Shown: positions 7,109-15,064 of the stretch, piece by piece
How the letters are laid out: each line of letters opens with the position of its first letter
Numbering within the stretch: the stretch's first letter is position 1
NCBI GenBank assembly: GCA_012971835.1
Contig: JAAZFR010000150.1
Span: forward strand, 1-17,558
Length of the DNA: 17,558 nucleotides
Source of the DNA: Erysipelotrichia bacterium
GTDB taxonomy: Bacteria > Bacillota_I > Bacilli_A > RFN20 > CAG-826
Direction: 5' to 3'
Made by a program: the position numbers and the translations under genes
The notes under the pieces: model-generated
The model's database searches: none
Seen by the model: the letters and a program-made list of their open reading frames with translations, nothing else
Told to the model about the DNA's origin: nothing

Positions 7109-8872
7109 TTACTCCTCTCCCAGTGATGAAAACTCTTTTTCCATCGCCTGCTGAATACTATTTGTTTCTTCGTGAACATCTTCTTCGCGAACATATTTAA
7201 GACGGCCAATACGTTCGGTTGTTTTCATTCTTTCAATTTCTGAAAAGGCTTTGCCTTTTTCTAAAGCTTGATTGCCCAGATCATACCATCTCAAAATTGT
7301 TATTAACATTAAATATTGTTTGTTTATCGATGTATATGTATCGACAGAATTATAGGCATTTTGGTGAAGAAAATCCTCACGTATCATCTGCGAAACCAAG
7401 AGCTTAATCCGATCGGCTTTAGAAAGAGAATCAAGGCCGACAAGACGAACGATTTCTTGTAAAGAAGCTTCTTCTTGTAATAATATTTGAACTCTTCTTA
7501 TTATCTTGCTCCAATCCTTATGATAGTTTTGATTAATATCTTGATGAAGAACATCTTCATAAAGACTATAACTTTTTAACCAATCAATGGCGGGAAAGTG
7601 ACGTCGATAGGCAAGAGTGGCCGATAGACCCCAGAAAACTTTAACAATGCGCAAGGTCGCCTGCGAAACGGGTTCAGAAGTATCACCGCCTGGTGGCGAA
7701 ACAGCTCCGATTGCCGTTACAGCTCCTTCCCTCTTTTTGTCACCTAAACACGTTACATAACCAGCTCTTTCGTAGAATTCAGCAAGGCGACTTGATAAAT
7801 AGGCGGGATATCCTTCTTCTCCCGGCATTTCTTCAAGGCGAGAAGACATTTCGCGTAAGGCTTCGGCCCAACGCGAGGTTGAGTCAGCCATAATGGCTAC
7901 TTTGTAGCCCATATCGCGGTAATATTCAGCAATCGTAATTCCTGTGTAAATCGATGCTTCACGGGCCGCGACTGGCATATTCGAAGTATTGGCAATTAAA
8001 ACCGTCCTCTTCATCAGCGATTCACCAGTTCGTGGATCTTTCAAACGAGGGAACTCCATCAAAACATCAGTCATTTCATTTCCACGTTCACCGCATCCGA
8101 CATAAACAATGATGTCGGCATCGGCCCATTTAGCAAGTTGATGTTGAACAACCGTTTTTCCTGAACCGAAAGGTCCGGGAATAGCGGCGATACCGCCGAT
8201 TGAGACGGGAAAAAGAGCGTCAATAACTCTTTGACCAGTCACCATTAGTTTATTCGGCGCGAGTTTATTAATGTAGGGCCGTTTCTTTCTTACCGGCCAA
8301 TATTGAATCATATTAAGAGAAATTTCCTGGCCGTCACTAGTGACGATTTTGGCAATCGTATCAGTGACTTTTGCCTCACCATCGTGAAGCCAAACGAGTT
8401 TACCTGAGTGATGAGGAGGAACCATTATTTTATGGGTAACGACCGGTGTTTCGACAACTGTACCTAAAATCATGCCGCCGCTTACTTGCGTATTTATTTC
8501 GGCTACGGGTTTAAAGTTCCATATTTTATCGCGATTAAGTCTCGGAAGATCAATCCCTAATGGGATACGCGATCCATAATTATCATAAATGCTGCTCAAT
8601 GGGCGTTGAATGCCATCAAAAATCGACTCAATAAGTCCAGGACCAAGCTCAGCAGAAAGTGGTTCATTAGTGAAATAAACAGGTTCTCCAGGACCAATAC
8701 CCGCTGTCTCTTCGTATACTTGAATTGAAGCAAGATCGCCACGCAGTTCGATAACTTCACCGATTAACTTTTTATTCGACACGCGAACGACATCATATAC
8801 TTGCACGTTTTCCATGCCCGAAGCGACAACCAGCGGGCCGGCAACTTTAGTAATTATTCCAATTTTGTCCAT
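7109..8872 (-). CDS. atpA (ntpA): V-type ATP synthase/ATPase subunit A (catalytic)
   Basis: 587 aa, standard for bacterial V-type A subunits. Walker A is GPFGSGKT (residues 233-240); the catalytic glutamate lies in GERGNE (Glu262). The extra non-homologous region that separates V-type A from F-type beta is present at roughly residues 115-190 ([17 protein letters not shown] and following). [17 protein letters not shown] and the later [11 protein letters not shown] segment are typical. It hydrolyses ATP, or makes it if the machine runs backwards. An AAGGA SD stands about ten bases before the ATG, inside the short gap after subunit F. Confidence 0.98.
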   Translation of the reverse strand: MDKIGIITKVAGPLVVASGMENVQVYDVVRVSNKKLIGEVIELRGDLASIQVYEETAGIGPGEPVYFTNEPLSAELGPGLIESIFDGIQRPLSSIYDNYGSRIPLGIDLPRLNRDKIWNFKPVAEINTQVSGGMILGTVVETPVVTHKIMVPPHHSGKLVWLHDGEAKVTDTIAKIVTSDGQEISLNMIQYWPVRKKRPYINKLAPNKLMVTGQRVIDALFPVSIGGIAAIPGPFGSGKTVVQHQLAKWADADIIVYVGCGERGNEMTDVLMEFPRLKDPRTGESLMKRTVLIANTSNMPVAAREASIYTGITIAEYYRDMGYKVAIMADSTSRWAEALREMSSRLEEMPGEEGYPAYLSSRLAEFYERAGYVTCLGDKKREGAVTAIGAVSPPGGDTSEPVSQATLRIVKVFWGLSATLAYRRHFPAIDWLKSYSLYEDVLHQDINQNYHKDWSKIIRRVQILLQEEASLQEIVRLVGLDSLSKADRIKLLVSQMIREDFLHQNAYNSVDTYTSINKQYLMLITILRWYDLGNQALEKGKAFSEIERMKTTERIGRLKYVREEDVHEETNSIQQAMEKEFSSLGEE

Positions 8873-8885
8873 ATTCTCTTCCTTT

Positions 8886-9194
8886 CTAAAACAGCTTTAA
8901 TCCAATTGCTTTTTCGACATCATCTCTAAGCTTTTCTAAACCTTGTCCCGTTGCCCCTTCATCGATGGGAAGGGCAACAATGATTGGAAACGCCTTATCG
9001 CTAATGCGGCGGCGATAATCGCTGATTAATGTTTGCAACTTTTCATCAATTACTATTAATTGAGTATCTTTTGTTAACTTATCCAATACTTCCTTCATTT
9101 TTGCTTCATCACCGACAAGATAAGTCGTAAATCCAAGACTGCGAAAGAAATAAACGTTTTCGCTTTGGGCAATCGCCACCAATTTGTCTTTCAT
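8886..9194 (-). CDS. atpF (ntpG): V-type ATP synthase/ATPase subunit F (rotor; NtpG in Enterococcus naming)
   Basis: 102 aa with the Rossmann-like alternating pattern of the family: a hydrophobic first strand, [13 protein letters not shown], a central LIVIDEKL strand and [29 protein letters not shown] at the end. The subunit binds D in the central shaft and modulates ATPase activity. It starts two bases after the C subunit stop (TAATATG arrangement) and has only a weak GGTGGG SD, so it may rely on coupling to C. Placed between C and A as in other bacterial V-ATPase operons. Confidence 0.93.
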   Translation of the reverse strand: MKDKLVAIAQSENVYFFRSLGFTTYLVGDEAKMKEVLDKLTKDTQLIVIDEKLQTLISDYRRRISDKAFPIIVALPIDEGATGQGLEKLRDDVEKAIGLKLF

Positions 9195-9195
9195 A

Positions 9196-10134
9196 TTATG
9201 AGCCCACCATCAAAGATGCTTTGCGATCAAAATATAAACGGCGAATATCGACTATTTCGATTTGCTTACGCACGACATAAGTAATAATCGACGCTGTTGA
9301 TTTCATATCAACCTGAAAAGGTTCGAGCTCCTCGAGTAAGATTTTAAGAAGGGCGTGCTCTAACTTGACAAAGTCGCCATCGCTAAAATAGTGCTCGAGA
9401 GGTTCGACAAAGCGAGTCAAATACAATGATGAGTAACGAGTAATTATGTCTCTTGATGAGGCGTTGTGTAATAAGGAAATTTCTTTCACTGGTATCGAAC
9501 CATAATCTAAAAGATTAGTTTCAAGAATAGAAGTATCCATGTGCATTTTGTTGATGCGAAGAAGAGTCAGTAAATTATTAATGTCGGTTGAAATAACGAA
9601 GTATGTTTTTAAAACGATGTCCTTACGCTTAGAAATGGCTTCATAAAGCAATCCTTGAAATACTTTTTGAATCTCATTGACCAAGGTAAAACTATCTTTA
9701 TAGGAAGATTGTAAAAAGTGTGAAAACAACTCCTTATAAGGTGAAATCACGCCATAATAATTGTCCTTAAGAATCGATAATTCCAAATCTTTATAGGTTA
9801 AGTAGCCAGCCTCTTCAAAAGATTCGATTTCGGTTTGCAAAAATTTGTTTTTATAAAAAGAACGGATGTTAGTTAAATCGTATTTTGTAAAAAAGAAAAA
9901 AGGCAAATCATCGTTAGGTAAAATGCTCATCAATTCTTCTTTAAGCTTAATTACCTCGTTTTTGACAACATCATCTACGCTTTGTTCCTTTTCGCCTGGC
10001 GCATACCCAAATGACTGTAGCTTTAAAAGATACATCGCATTATCGGTGTTTTTTAGTTCGCGAAACTGACTATAAGAAAGAAGACTCGCGGACTTAGTCG
10101 CTAATAGCGCGCTGGCAAAAGTATAATCACTCAT
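9196..10134 (-). CDS. atpC (ntpC): V-type ATP synthase/ATPase subunit C (rotor cap)
   Basis: 312 aa, slightly shorter than the 320-340 aa of better-known members. All-helical, with a start region (YTFASALLATKSASLLSYSQFREL) and a C-terminal segment (RKQIEIVDIRRLYFDRKASL) matching the VatC family, where the latter normally reads EIxNLRxIxxGK. It seats the D-F shaft on the K ring. Its ATG shares one base with the stop of subunit E (TAATG), so the two are translationally coupled. Identity rests on weak sequence similarity plus exact operon position, which together are convincing. Confidence 0.9.
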   Translation of the reverse strand: MSDYTFASALLATKSASLLSYSQFRELKNTDNAMYLLKLQSFGYAPGEKEQSVDDVVKNEVIKLKEELMSILPNDDLPFFFFTKYDLTNIRSFYKNKFLQTEIESFEEAGYLTYKDLELSILKDNYYGVISPYKELFSHFLQSSYKDSFTLVNEIQKVFQGLLYEAISKRKDIVLKTYFVISTDINNLLTLLRINKMHMDTSILETNLLDYGSIPVKEISLLHNASSRDIITRYSSLYLTRFVEPLEHYFSDGDFVKLEHALLKILLEELEPFQVDMKSTASIITYVVRKQIEIVDIRRLYFDRKASLMVGS

Positions 10135-10754
10135 TACTTTTCTTCATCTCCAAACAATGTCTTATATAGTTCTTTTTCTTTTTGCTTGCGAAGAACGTTT
10201 AGTAAGGGCTTGACACTAAAATTTAAGTCGAATGTTTCGCCAATTAAGATGAATCCATCTTCTTCTTTGGAATCAATATTCTCCAGTGTAAGATGATAGC
10301 CATCACCTAACGCTTTATTTAGTAGATCAAGATCAACCTTTTTAGAAGTCTTATGGGATGATAAAGCTTTTAAGTATTTAGCATAGCTACTTTTATTAAC
10401 TCGCATTGTTTCATCGCCATTAATCTTCTCGTTTTTTATCAAGCGAGTCACAAAAGAGAGTAATTCCTTGTCGTTAATATTATTAAAGTGTTCAAAAACG
10501 GAAACAAAAATATCATCAATCACTTTACTTTTTAATGAAGAAATTGCTTGTTTAAGTTCCAACTCATTTAAAACTTTATTTTGATGAACAGCATTCTGTT
10601 TTGCGTCTTCGGCAGCTGAAATAATTAAAGATGCTTCTTTCTCCGCTTCAGCAACAATTTTGTGTTCAATTGCTTTGGCTTCGAGTTCGGCTTCTTTACG
10701 AAGTGCATCGCTTTCTGCTTGGCCTTTTTTGGCTATCTTTTCGTAAATTGTCAT
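10134..10754 (-). CDS. atpE (ntpE): V-type ATP synthase/ATPase subunit E (peripheral stalk)
   Basis: 206 aa. The first 75 or so residues are a long charged coiled coil rich in Ala, Glu and Lys (AESDALRKEAELEAKAIEHK), and the rest is the globular tip that contacts subunit B (DDIFVSVFEHF, GGFI-like region at residues 165-180). With H/G it forms the stator stalk. Two adjacent ATG codons (10757 and 10754) are available; AGGAG is six bases before the second and three before the first, so 10754 is preferred, with one residue of difference. Seven bases separate its first ATG from the K stop. Confidence 0.92.
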   Translation of the reverse strand: MTIYEKIAKKGQAESDALRKEAELEAKAIEHKIVAEAEKEASLIISAAEDAKQNAVHQNKVLNELELKQAISSLKSKVIDDIFVSVFEHFNNINDKELLSFVTRLIKNEKINGDETMRVNKSSYAKYLKALSSHKTSKKVDLDLLNKALGDGYHLTLENIDSKEEDGFILIGETFDLNFSVKPLLNVLRKQKEKELYKTLFGDEEK

Positions 10755-10763
10755 CATTTACTC

Positions 10764-11237
10764 CTAGATAGCGATAGCGCTATACATGAGAATGCTAACA
10801 AGCAAGGCGAGAATGGCATATGTTTCGACAATAGCTGTCATCGTCATGCCTCGCGTCATCATTTCTGGTCTTTTGCCTGTCATTAAGATAGAAGTAGCGG
10901 CGACTTTACCCTGAGCAATTCCCGATAAAAGACCGACAATCGCAATGGGAAGAGCGGCGCCTAAAAAGGCCCAACCTTGCCAATCAGTTAATGCAACTGC
11001 TGTCCCGCCGAGAAGACCGATTTTTTGTAAAATCAAAACAGCGAGTAAAAAACCATAAATACCTTGCGTTCCAGGCAAAGCCTGCAAAACCAAGATGCGA
11101 CCAAATAAGTCTGGTTTTTCTGCTAAAACGCCGTTTCCGGCTCGACCGGCAATTGAAACGCCAATAGCTGAACCGATACCTCCCAATCCTGCAGCCAAAG
11201 CCGCACCAATAATCGATAGAACTAATCCGTAAGTCAT
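10764..11237 (-). CDS. atpK (ntpK): V-type ATPase subunit K (membrane rotor ring), Na+-type
   Basis: 157 aa, four membrane helices formed by two tandem hairpins. All five Na+ ligand positions of Enterococcus hirae NtpK are conserved: Leu54, Thr57 and Gln58 in LPGTQGIYGF (helix 2), Gln109 in SGIAQGKVAA (helix 3) and Glu138 in VETYAIL (helix 4). As in NtpK, the first hairpin lacks its own carboxylate, so each subunit carries one ion site. The start at 11237 has a very strong GAAAGGAGAT SD, most of which lies inside the last codons of subunit I; a longer frame from 11276 would overlap I and add a charged tail foreign to the family. A strong SD suits the need for many copies per complex. Confidence 0.96.
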   Translation of the reverse strand: MTYGLVLSIIGAALAAGLGGIGSAIGVSIAGRAGNGVLAEKPDLFGRILVLQALPGTQGIYGFLLAVLILQKIGLLGGTAVALTDWQGWAFLGAALPIAIVGLLSGIAQGKVAATSILMTGKRPEMMTRGMTMTAIVETYAILALLVSILMYSAIAI

Positions 11238-11241
11238 GATT

Positions 11242-13176
11242 CTATCTCCTTTCTTCTCGTAAATCTGAGATTTCATTTATGTGTTTTAAACGGATAGCAA
11301 AAGGCTCAAACAAATAACCTCCGCCTTCGTAAAACTTGCCAAAAAATTCGATGTATTGCAAACGTCCATCGTGAACATATGTTGAAAGCATACCCATGGC
11401 AAAATTGAATATGTGACCAATTAAATAGACAAAAATAGATAGGATAATCCCAACCACACTGCCTTGAATCATACCAGCGAGGAGATTCATAGTTGAAGCG
11501 ATAACCGCTGTCGATAAGCTCAATGCCAAAATACGTGAATAAGACAAGATATCGCTAATGTAGCTTGTCGATTTATATAGGGCACCTAGGCCACCAAAGA
11601 TTTTGCCAAAGATATTTTTGCTTTTCCGGCCAGCCAAAACTAATAGAATAACTGCGCCGAGACCAGCCAAACCTAACCCGATATAACTTAAAACAACAAG
11701 TGAAGTCCAAATAATAATTTGGGCGGCAACGAAAACTAAACCAATAAGAATTAGAATCCAACTCAAACCATCGGCAATCGCACCGATGTAATCTTTTCTT
11801 TTAATTAATATTGCCATCTTAAAGCCCAAGCCGTTAATAATGTGCAAAATACCAAACACGAGCGAAAAGCCCAACATTACTAATGGGTCGGTCACCGGAT
11901 TAAGCAATACACTCGTCCACTGCTGTCCAAACAAACTGCCAATTAGGGCACCTAAATCAAAATTAGCTCCAAAGAAACTGCCGAATAAAATACCGGCAAT
12001 TATCGAAGTAATACCCGAGTAGAAGAAGACACTAATAAGTTTTTTAAAAGCTCCTTTGGGTTTGATGAAAAAAAGACCGAGGCCAAAAAGAGATAACATT
12101 AGTATTCCATAACCAATGTCGCCCATCATAATGCCAAAGATTAACCAATACCAAATTGCCATGGCAGGGTTTGGATCGATTTCTTTATGATTCGGAACCG
12201 AAAACATATTTGTTATTGTTTCAAATTGAGAAATAAACTTGTTGTTTTTGACGGCGGTTGGAGGCAAGTCGGCCTCAGCTGGTTCGCTAAATTCGATATC
12301 GAACTCCTTGGTGATATCAGCCACCGTTTTTTCAAGTAAGACGACTTGATCACTTCGCACCCAACCATCGAGATAAAACGAACGTTCGGTTTTACCAAAA
12401 GTGATGCTCTTGCGATCGATTTTTGCTTGTATTCGATCATACATAAGACTTAATTGATTTTTACTTTTAGCCAATACCTCAAGATTATCTTGGCATTCAG
12501 TTACTTTTGCTTGTTCAATTTGTAGGTCATTCTCAATATCGATAATGTAGTCTTTTAAAGAAATATCGATATCAGGTAGTTCGACTTCGGAAAACGAATA
12601 ATTGGTTATTCCATTCGATATCGCTTCATCTTCTTCATAATAAGACGCCAATAAAAGGGCCGATCCGTAATCTGATTTTGCCAGACTTTCAAACGGAACA
12701 TTATTCTTGTTCAAATATTCAATCGCACTTTCTAAATTATCTTCATTTATATAACCTATATGGTAACGAACCAAAGATGATTGTTTTAAGTCTTTGACTT
12801 TTAAGTCCACATCGCGAAAAGGATAGTACTTGTCGAGCAGTTCCTTTTCTTTTCTTATTTTTGTGTTTGCGGCATTTAAAGCCATTATATTTGTTTCAAC
12901 ACTATCCAACAAACCTTCTTGGGCTTTGTCTTCCAACATAAAGCGTTCATAAGTGACTTCTTGGTGTTCGAAAAGAGACTTCTTTTTTCCGTAACGGTTT
13001 AAGTCGGTCAAAGCTTTGCTAATTCGCTGAAGAAGAGCGTTATCTTCGGTGACGTCTGCGCTGGAACTTTGTGCAGGAATAATCATCAAAAGTTCGGCTT
13101 TTTGCAAAGCGCGGACAAGCTCGTCTTTGTGCTCTTCGAGTACGAAAACTCGGGCTTTTTTAACGGGTACGATCAC
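11242..13176 (-). CDS. atpI (ntpI): V-type ATP synthase/ATPase subunit I (membrane stator, a-subunit)
   Basis: 644 aa. Residues 1-330 are the cytoplasmic arm with two alpha/beta lobes and a long hairpin of helices; residues 340-600 hold seven or eight membrane helices. Signatures are DPNPAMAIWYWLIFGIMMGD (335-353), GYG after it, ISDILSYSRILALSLSTAVIA (540-560) with the essential Arg548 facing the ring glutamate, and HDGRLQYIEFFGKFYEGGG with Arg605. It provides the ion half-channels. Translation begins at GTG 13176, overlapping the end of the H/G gene by 17 bp, with GAGG nine bases upstream. The last codons contain the SD for subunit K. Confidence 0.96.
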   Translation of the reverse strand: MIVPVKKARVFVLEEHKDELVRALQKAELLMIIPAQSSSADVTEDNALLQRISKALTDLNRYGKKKSLFEHQEVTYERFMLEDKAQEGLLDSVETNIMALNAANTKIRKEKELLDKYYPFRDVDLKVKDLKQSSLVRYHIGYINEDNLESAIEYLNKNNVPFESLAKSDYGSALLLASYYEEDEAISNGITNYSFSEVELPDIDISLKDYIIDIENDLQIEQAKVTECQDNLEVLAKSKNQLSLMYDRIQAKIDRKSITFGKTERSFYLDGWVRSDQVVLLEKTVADITKEFDIEFSEPAEADLPPTAVKNNKFISQFETITNMFSVPNHKEIDPNPAMAIWYWLIFGIMMGDIGYGILMLSLFGLGLFFIKPKGAFKKLISVFFYSGITSIIAGILFGSFFGANFDLGALIGSLFGQQWTSVLLNPVTDPLVMLGFSLVFGILHIINGLGFKMAILIKRKDYIGAIADGLSWILILIGLVFVAAQIIIWTSLVVLSYIGLGLAGLGAVILLVLAGRKSKNIFGKIFGGLGALYKSTSYISDILSYSRILALSLSTAVIASTMNLLAGMIQGSVVGIILSIFVYLIGHIFNFAMGMLSTYVHDGRLQYIEFFGKFYEGGGYLFEPFAIRLKHINEISDLREERR

Positions 13177-13480
13177 TAACCATTACCTCATTAACTAGTT
13201 GATTAACCAGTTGACTTTTCTTGTCAGCCACTTGGTTTTGCAATTCATTTGCAATTTCTTCAATTTTCTTGGCGAATTGCTGCTTTGTCTTTGCGATTTG
13301 TTCCTGTGTTTCTTGTTCATGTTTTTTGCGAATATTTTCGGCATCCAAAAGAAGAGACTTGGCTTTATCTTCGCCTTTTCTTCTGGCTTGATTAAGCAAC
13401 ATCGTCTTATAAACGCGAGCTTCAGTAACAAGACTTGAAGCTTGCCGTTCGGCTTCCATAATTTTCTTCATCGCTTCCAC
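13160..13480 (-). CDS. ntpF (atpH): V-type ATPase peripheral stalk subunit H/G (NtpF/AhaH-like)
   Basis: 106 aa, an almost unbroken, highly charged coiled coil (AERQASSLVTEARVYKTMLL, QEQIAKTKQQFAKKIEEIA), as expected for the long helix that pairs with subunit E in the stator stalk. It is the first gene of the operon, where this subunit normally lies. The frame could open at a GTG at 13489, but that codon is part of the SD itself (GAGGTG, 13492-13487); the GTG at 13480, six bases downstream of the SD, is the likelier start, with an ATG at 13471 as alternative. The 3' end overlaps subunit I by 17 bp. Sequence similarity in coiled coils is weak, so the call leans on context. Confidence 0.88.
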   Translation of the reverse strand: MEAMKKIMEAERQASSLVTEARVYKTMLLNQARRKGEDKAKSLLLDAENIRKKHEQETQEQIAKTKQQFAKKIEEIANELQNQVADKKSQLVNQLVNEVMVSDRTR

Positions 13481-13521
13481 AAAAATCACCTCACAATAGA
13501 ACTGACGAATATCAAATTAGT

Positions 13522-13550
13522 ATTTTAGCACAATACATAGTATATATCTA
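13522..13550 (-). promoter_or_regulatory. Promoter of the V-ATPase operon
   Basis: Minus strand: TAGATA (13550-13545, 4/6 to TTGACA), a 17-bp spacer, then an extended -10 TGCTAAAAT (TAAAAT at 13527-13522). The start site would lie near 13515, giving a leader of about 35 nt to the GTG at 13480. It is located between the upstream terminator and the first ATPase gene, as needed. Confidence 0.55.
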
Positions 13551-13576
13551 TAAATCAACATATGAATAGAAAAATT

Positions 13577-13606
13577 AAAAAAATGCAAGTCGCATTAATG
13601 CGACTT
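13577..13606 (-). terminator. Intrinsic terminator after the helix-turn-helix gene
   Basis: A perfect 20-bp palindrome AAGTCGCATTAATGCGACTT (13606-13587), 8-bp stem with a TTAA loop, followed on the minus strand by GCA and seven T (13583-13577). It stands 24 bp after the stop of the upstream gene and separates the mnmG-rsmG-parA block from the ATPase operon. On the plus strand there is no equally good T-run. Confidence 0.85.
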
Positions 13607-13629
13607 TTAAACAATAGATAAGTAGATGA

Positions 13630-14208
13630 TTAGATAAACTTGCTATGACTTATTAGGCGAAGAACAAGACTGAAAAACTGGGCATTGTGATAGTCGCGAA
13701 TATCAAGATTTGTCGCTTCGATAAATTGATTGAGGCGGTAAGAAAAAGTATTGCGATGAATATACAGCTTTTTTGCCGCTAATGATGCATTCAAACCAGT
13801 CGAGACAAACGTTTCGGCTGTCAGCATCAACTGTCGAGGAATGGTGTCAATTTTTTTCTTTATGACATAAAAAAGATCAAAATCCCCATCAATAACGAGA
13901 TTAAAAAGCAAGTCAGCCATATTCGTCAAATAAATATTAGGCCCTTTCTTAGCTTTTCTAATCGCAAGACGACTTAACTCGCTCTTGTCGTGACACATCA
14001 AGATGGTATATGAATTATCAGTATCGCTCATAATTACCGGAATCAGCGATTCTAAAGAGTCATAAAAATATTTATCAGAAACAATATAACCATTTTGTTC
14101 ATCGAAAAAATGTATTTCATATATTTTTGAGTATGCACTATACAAAGCATCGTTAAAACGTTCAACATTAATATCTTTTTTCGACGCAAAAAAGTAGTAT
14201 TTAATCAT
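13630..14208 (-). CDS. Short protein with PucR/CdaR-type C-terminal helix-turn-helix
   Basis: 192 aa. Residues about 131-187 match the PucR-family C-terminal helix-turn-helix: AETFVSTGLNASLAAKKLYI, then HRNTFSYRLNQFIEATNLDI, then an FFSLVLRL helix. In that family the IHRNT(L)xYRL segment is the recognition helix. The first 130 residues resemble no domain I recognise; the GGDEF-like or GAF parts of longer PucR/CdaR proteins are not evident. It is likely a DNA-binding regulator. It directly follows parA (36 bp gap) in the slot where parB/spo0J normally lies, but has no ParB motif. A 19-bp palindrome lies 11 bp before its start, and no SD is visible before the ATG at 14208, so it may be poorly translated or the palindrome may control it. 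Target genes are unknown; autoregulation is the simplest idea. Confidence 0.75.
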   Translation of the reverse strand: MIKYYFFASKKDINVERFNDALYSAYSKIYEIHFFDEQNGYIVSDKYFYDSLESLIPVIMSDTDNSYTILMCHDKSELSRLAIRKAKKGPNIYLTNMADLLFNLVIDGDFDLFYVIKKKIDTIPRQLMLTAETFVSTGLNASLAAKKLYIHRNTFSYRLNQFIEATNLDIRDYHNAQFFSLVLRLISHSKFI

Positions 14209-14218
14209 CTATTTCATT

Positions 14219-14237
14219 ATTGTGCAACTTGCACAAT
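14219..14237. promoter_or_regulatory. Perfect 19-bp palindrome between parA and the helix-turn-helix gene
   Basis: ATTGTGCAACTTGCACAAT: two perfect 9-bp arms around one base, in a 36-bp gap. No T-run follows in either direction, so it is not a terminator. It fits a dimeric regulator's operator, most simply that of the helix-turn-helix protein encoded 11 bp downstream. It does not match the parS consensus TGTTTCACGTGAAACA. Confidence 0.5.
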
Positions 14238-14244
14238 TAGTAAA

Positions 14245-15024
14245 TTAAATCTTGTTTGTTTCTTCTTTATCAATCACTTCGCGAGCCAAAGAAAAATAAG
14301 CTAAACTTCCCGATGAACTCGGGCGGAATAATGTAACAGGAACACCTTTCGCCGAAGCTTCGGAGATTGAAATATTCCGCGGAATCGTCGTCAAAAAAGT
14401 ATTCTCCTTAAATAAACCTCTTATCTGGGTTGTGATTTCGGTTCCTAATCTCGTTCTTGGATCATACATTGTCAAAAGAAATCCTTCAATGCCAAGCTTG
14501 GGGTTAGATGATCTTTGGATTTTTGAAATTGCTCCGAGCGTTGTCGAAACAGCCTCCATCGCAAAATATTCGCATTGAACAGGTATTAAAATGGTATTAG
14601 AAGCAATCATTGAATTGAGATTTAAAATACCAAGTGAGGGTGGACAGTCGATAATCACATAATCATATTCTTTTTTTACAAATTTTAAGGTATCGCGAAG
14701 GATGGTTGTTTTGTCTAATACTTTATCCGTTAAAAAAGCATCGAGCGAGGCAAGTTTTAAACTACTGGGAAGAATATCAAGATACTTTAACGGCGTTCTT
14801 TTTATCGTTTTATTTATGTCATAGTTATTGGCGAGCACATCATAGACACTTCTTGTTAATAAAGATGGATCTAAACCAACGCCTCTTGTCGCATCGCTTT
14901 GTGGATCCAAATCAATCAACAAAACGCGTCTTTTAAAATGAGCTAGAGCGCTTGATAAATTAAGGGCGGTCGTCGTTTTCCCAACTCCGCCCTTTTGATT
15001 TGCAATCCCAATTATTTTCGCCAT
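14245..15024 (-). CDS. parA: Chromosome-partitioning ATPase ParA (Soj)
   Basis: 259 aa, typical of Soj. The deviant Walker A is KGGVGKTT (residues 11-18), Walker A' is LLIDLDPQSDAT (Asp40), and Walker B is YVIIDCPPSLG (Asp126); QCEYFAMEA and RTRLGTEI further on are family signatures. The Soj consensus DPQGNATSG reads DPQSDATRG here. ATP-bound dimers bind DNA non-specifically and take part in chromosome segregation and control of DnaA. It follows rsmG by 40 bp as in many Firmicutes. The usual next gene, parB, is absent from the window, so this is an orphan parA unless parB lies elsewhere. The SD is weak (AAGGT, about 13 bases before the ATG). Confidence 0.95.
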   Translation of the reverse strand: MAKIIGIANQKGGVGKTTTALNLSSALAHFKRRVLLIDLDPQSDATRGVGLDPSLLTRSVYDVLANNYDINKTIKRTPLKYLDILPSSLKLASLDAFLTDKVLDKTTILRDTLKFVKKEYDYVIIDCPPSLGILNLNSMIASNTILIPVQCEYFAMEAVSTTLGAISKIQRSSNPKLGIEGFLLTMYDPRTRLGTEITTQIRGLFKENTFLTTIPRNISISEASAKGVPVTLFRPSSSGSLAYFSLAREVIDKEETNKI

Positions 15025-15064
15025 GATTTATAAGTTTACCTTAGTTAATTGCTACCTTAAATAG

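Noticed and set aside
11238..11276. Longer N-terminus for subunit K
   Set aside because: It would overlap subunit I by 35 bp, adds a charged tail not seen in the family, and lacks an SD, while the ATG at 11237 has an excellent one.
13587..13606. 20-bp palindrome considered as a regulator operator
   Set aside because: Its position after a stop codon and the following run of seven T make an intrinsic terminator the better explanation.
14895..14915. DnaA-box-like TGTGGATCC inside parA
   Set aside because: Two mismatches to TGTGGATAA, isolated and within coding sequence; no cluster of boxes was seen, so there is no evidence for oriC in the window.
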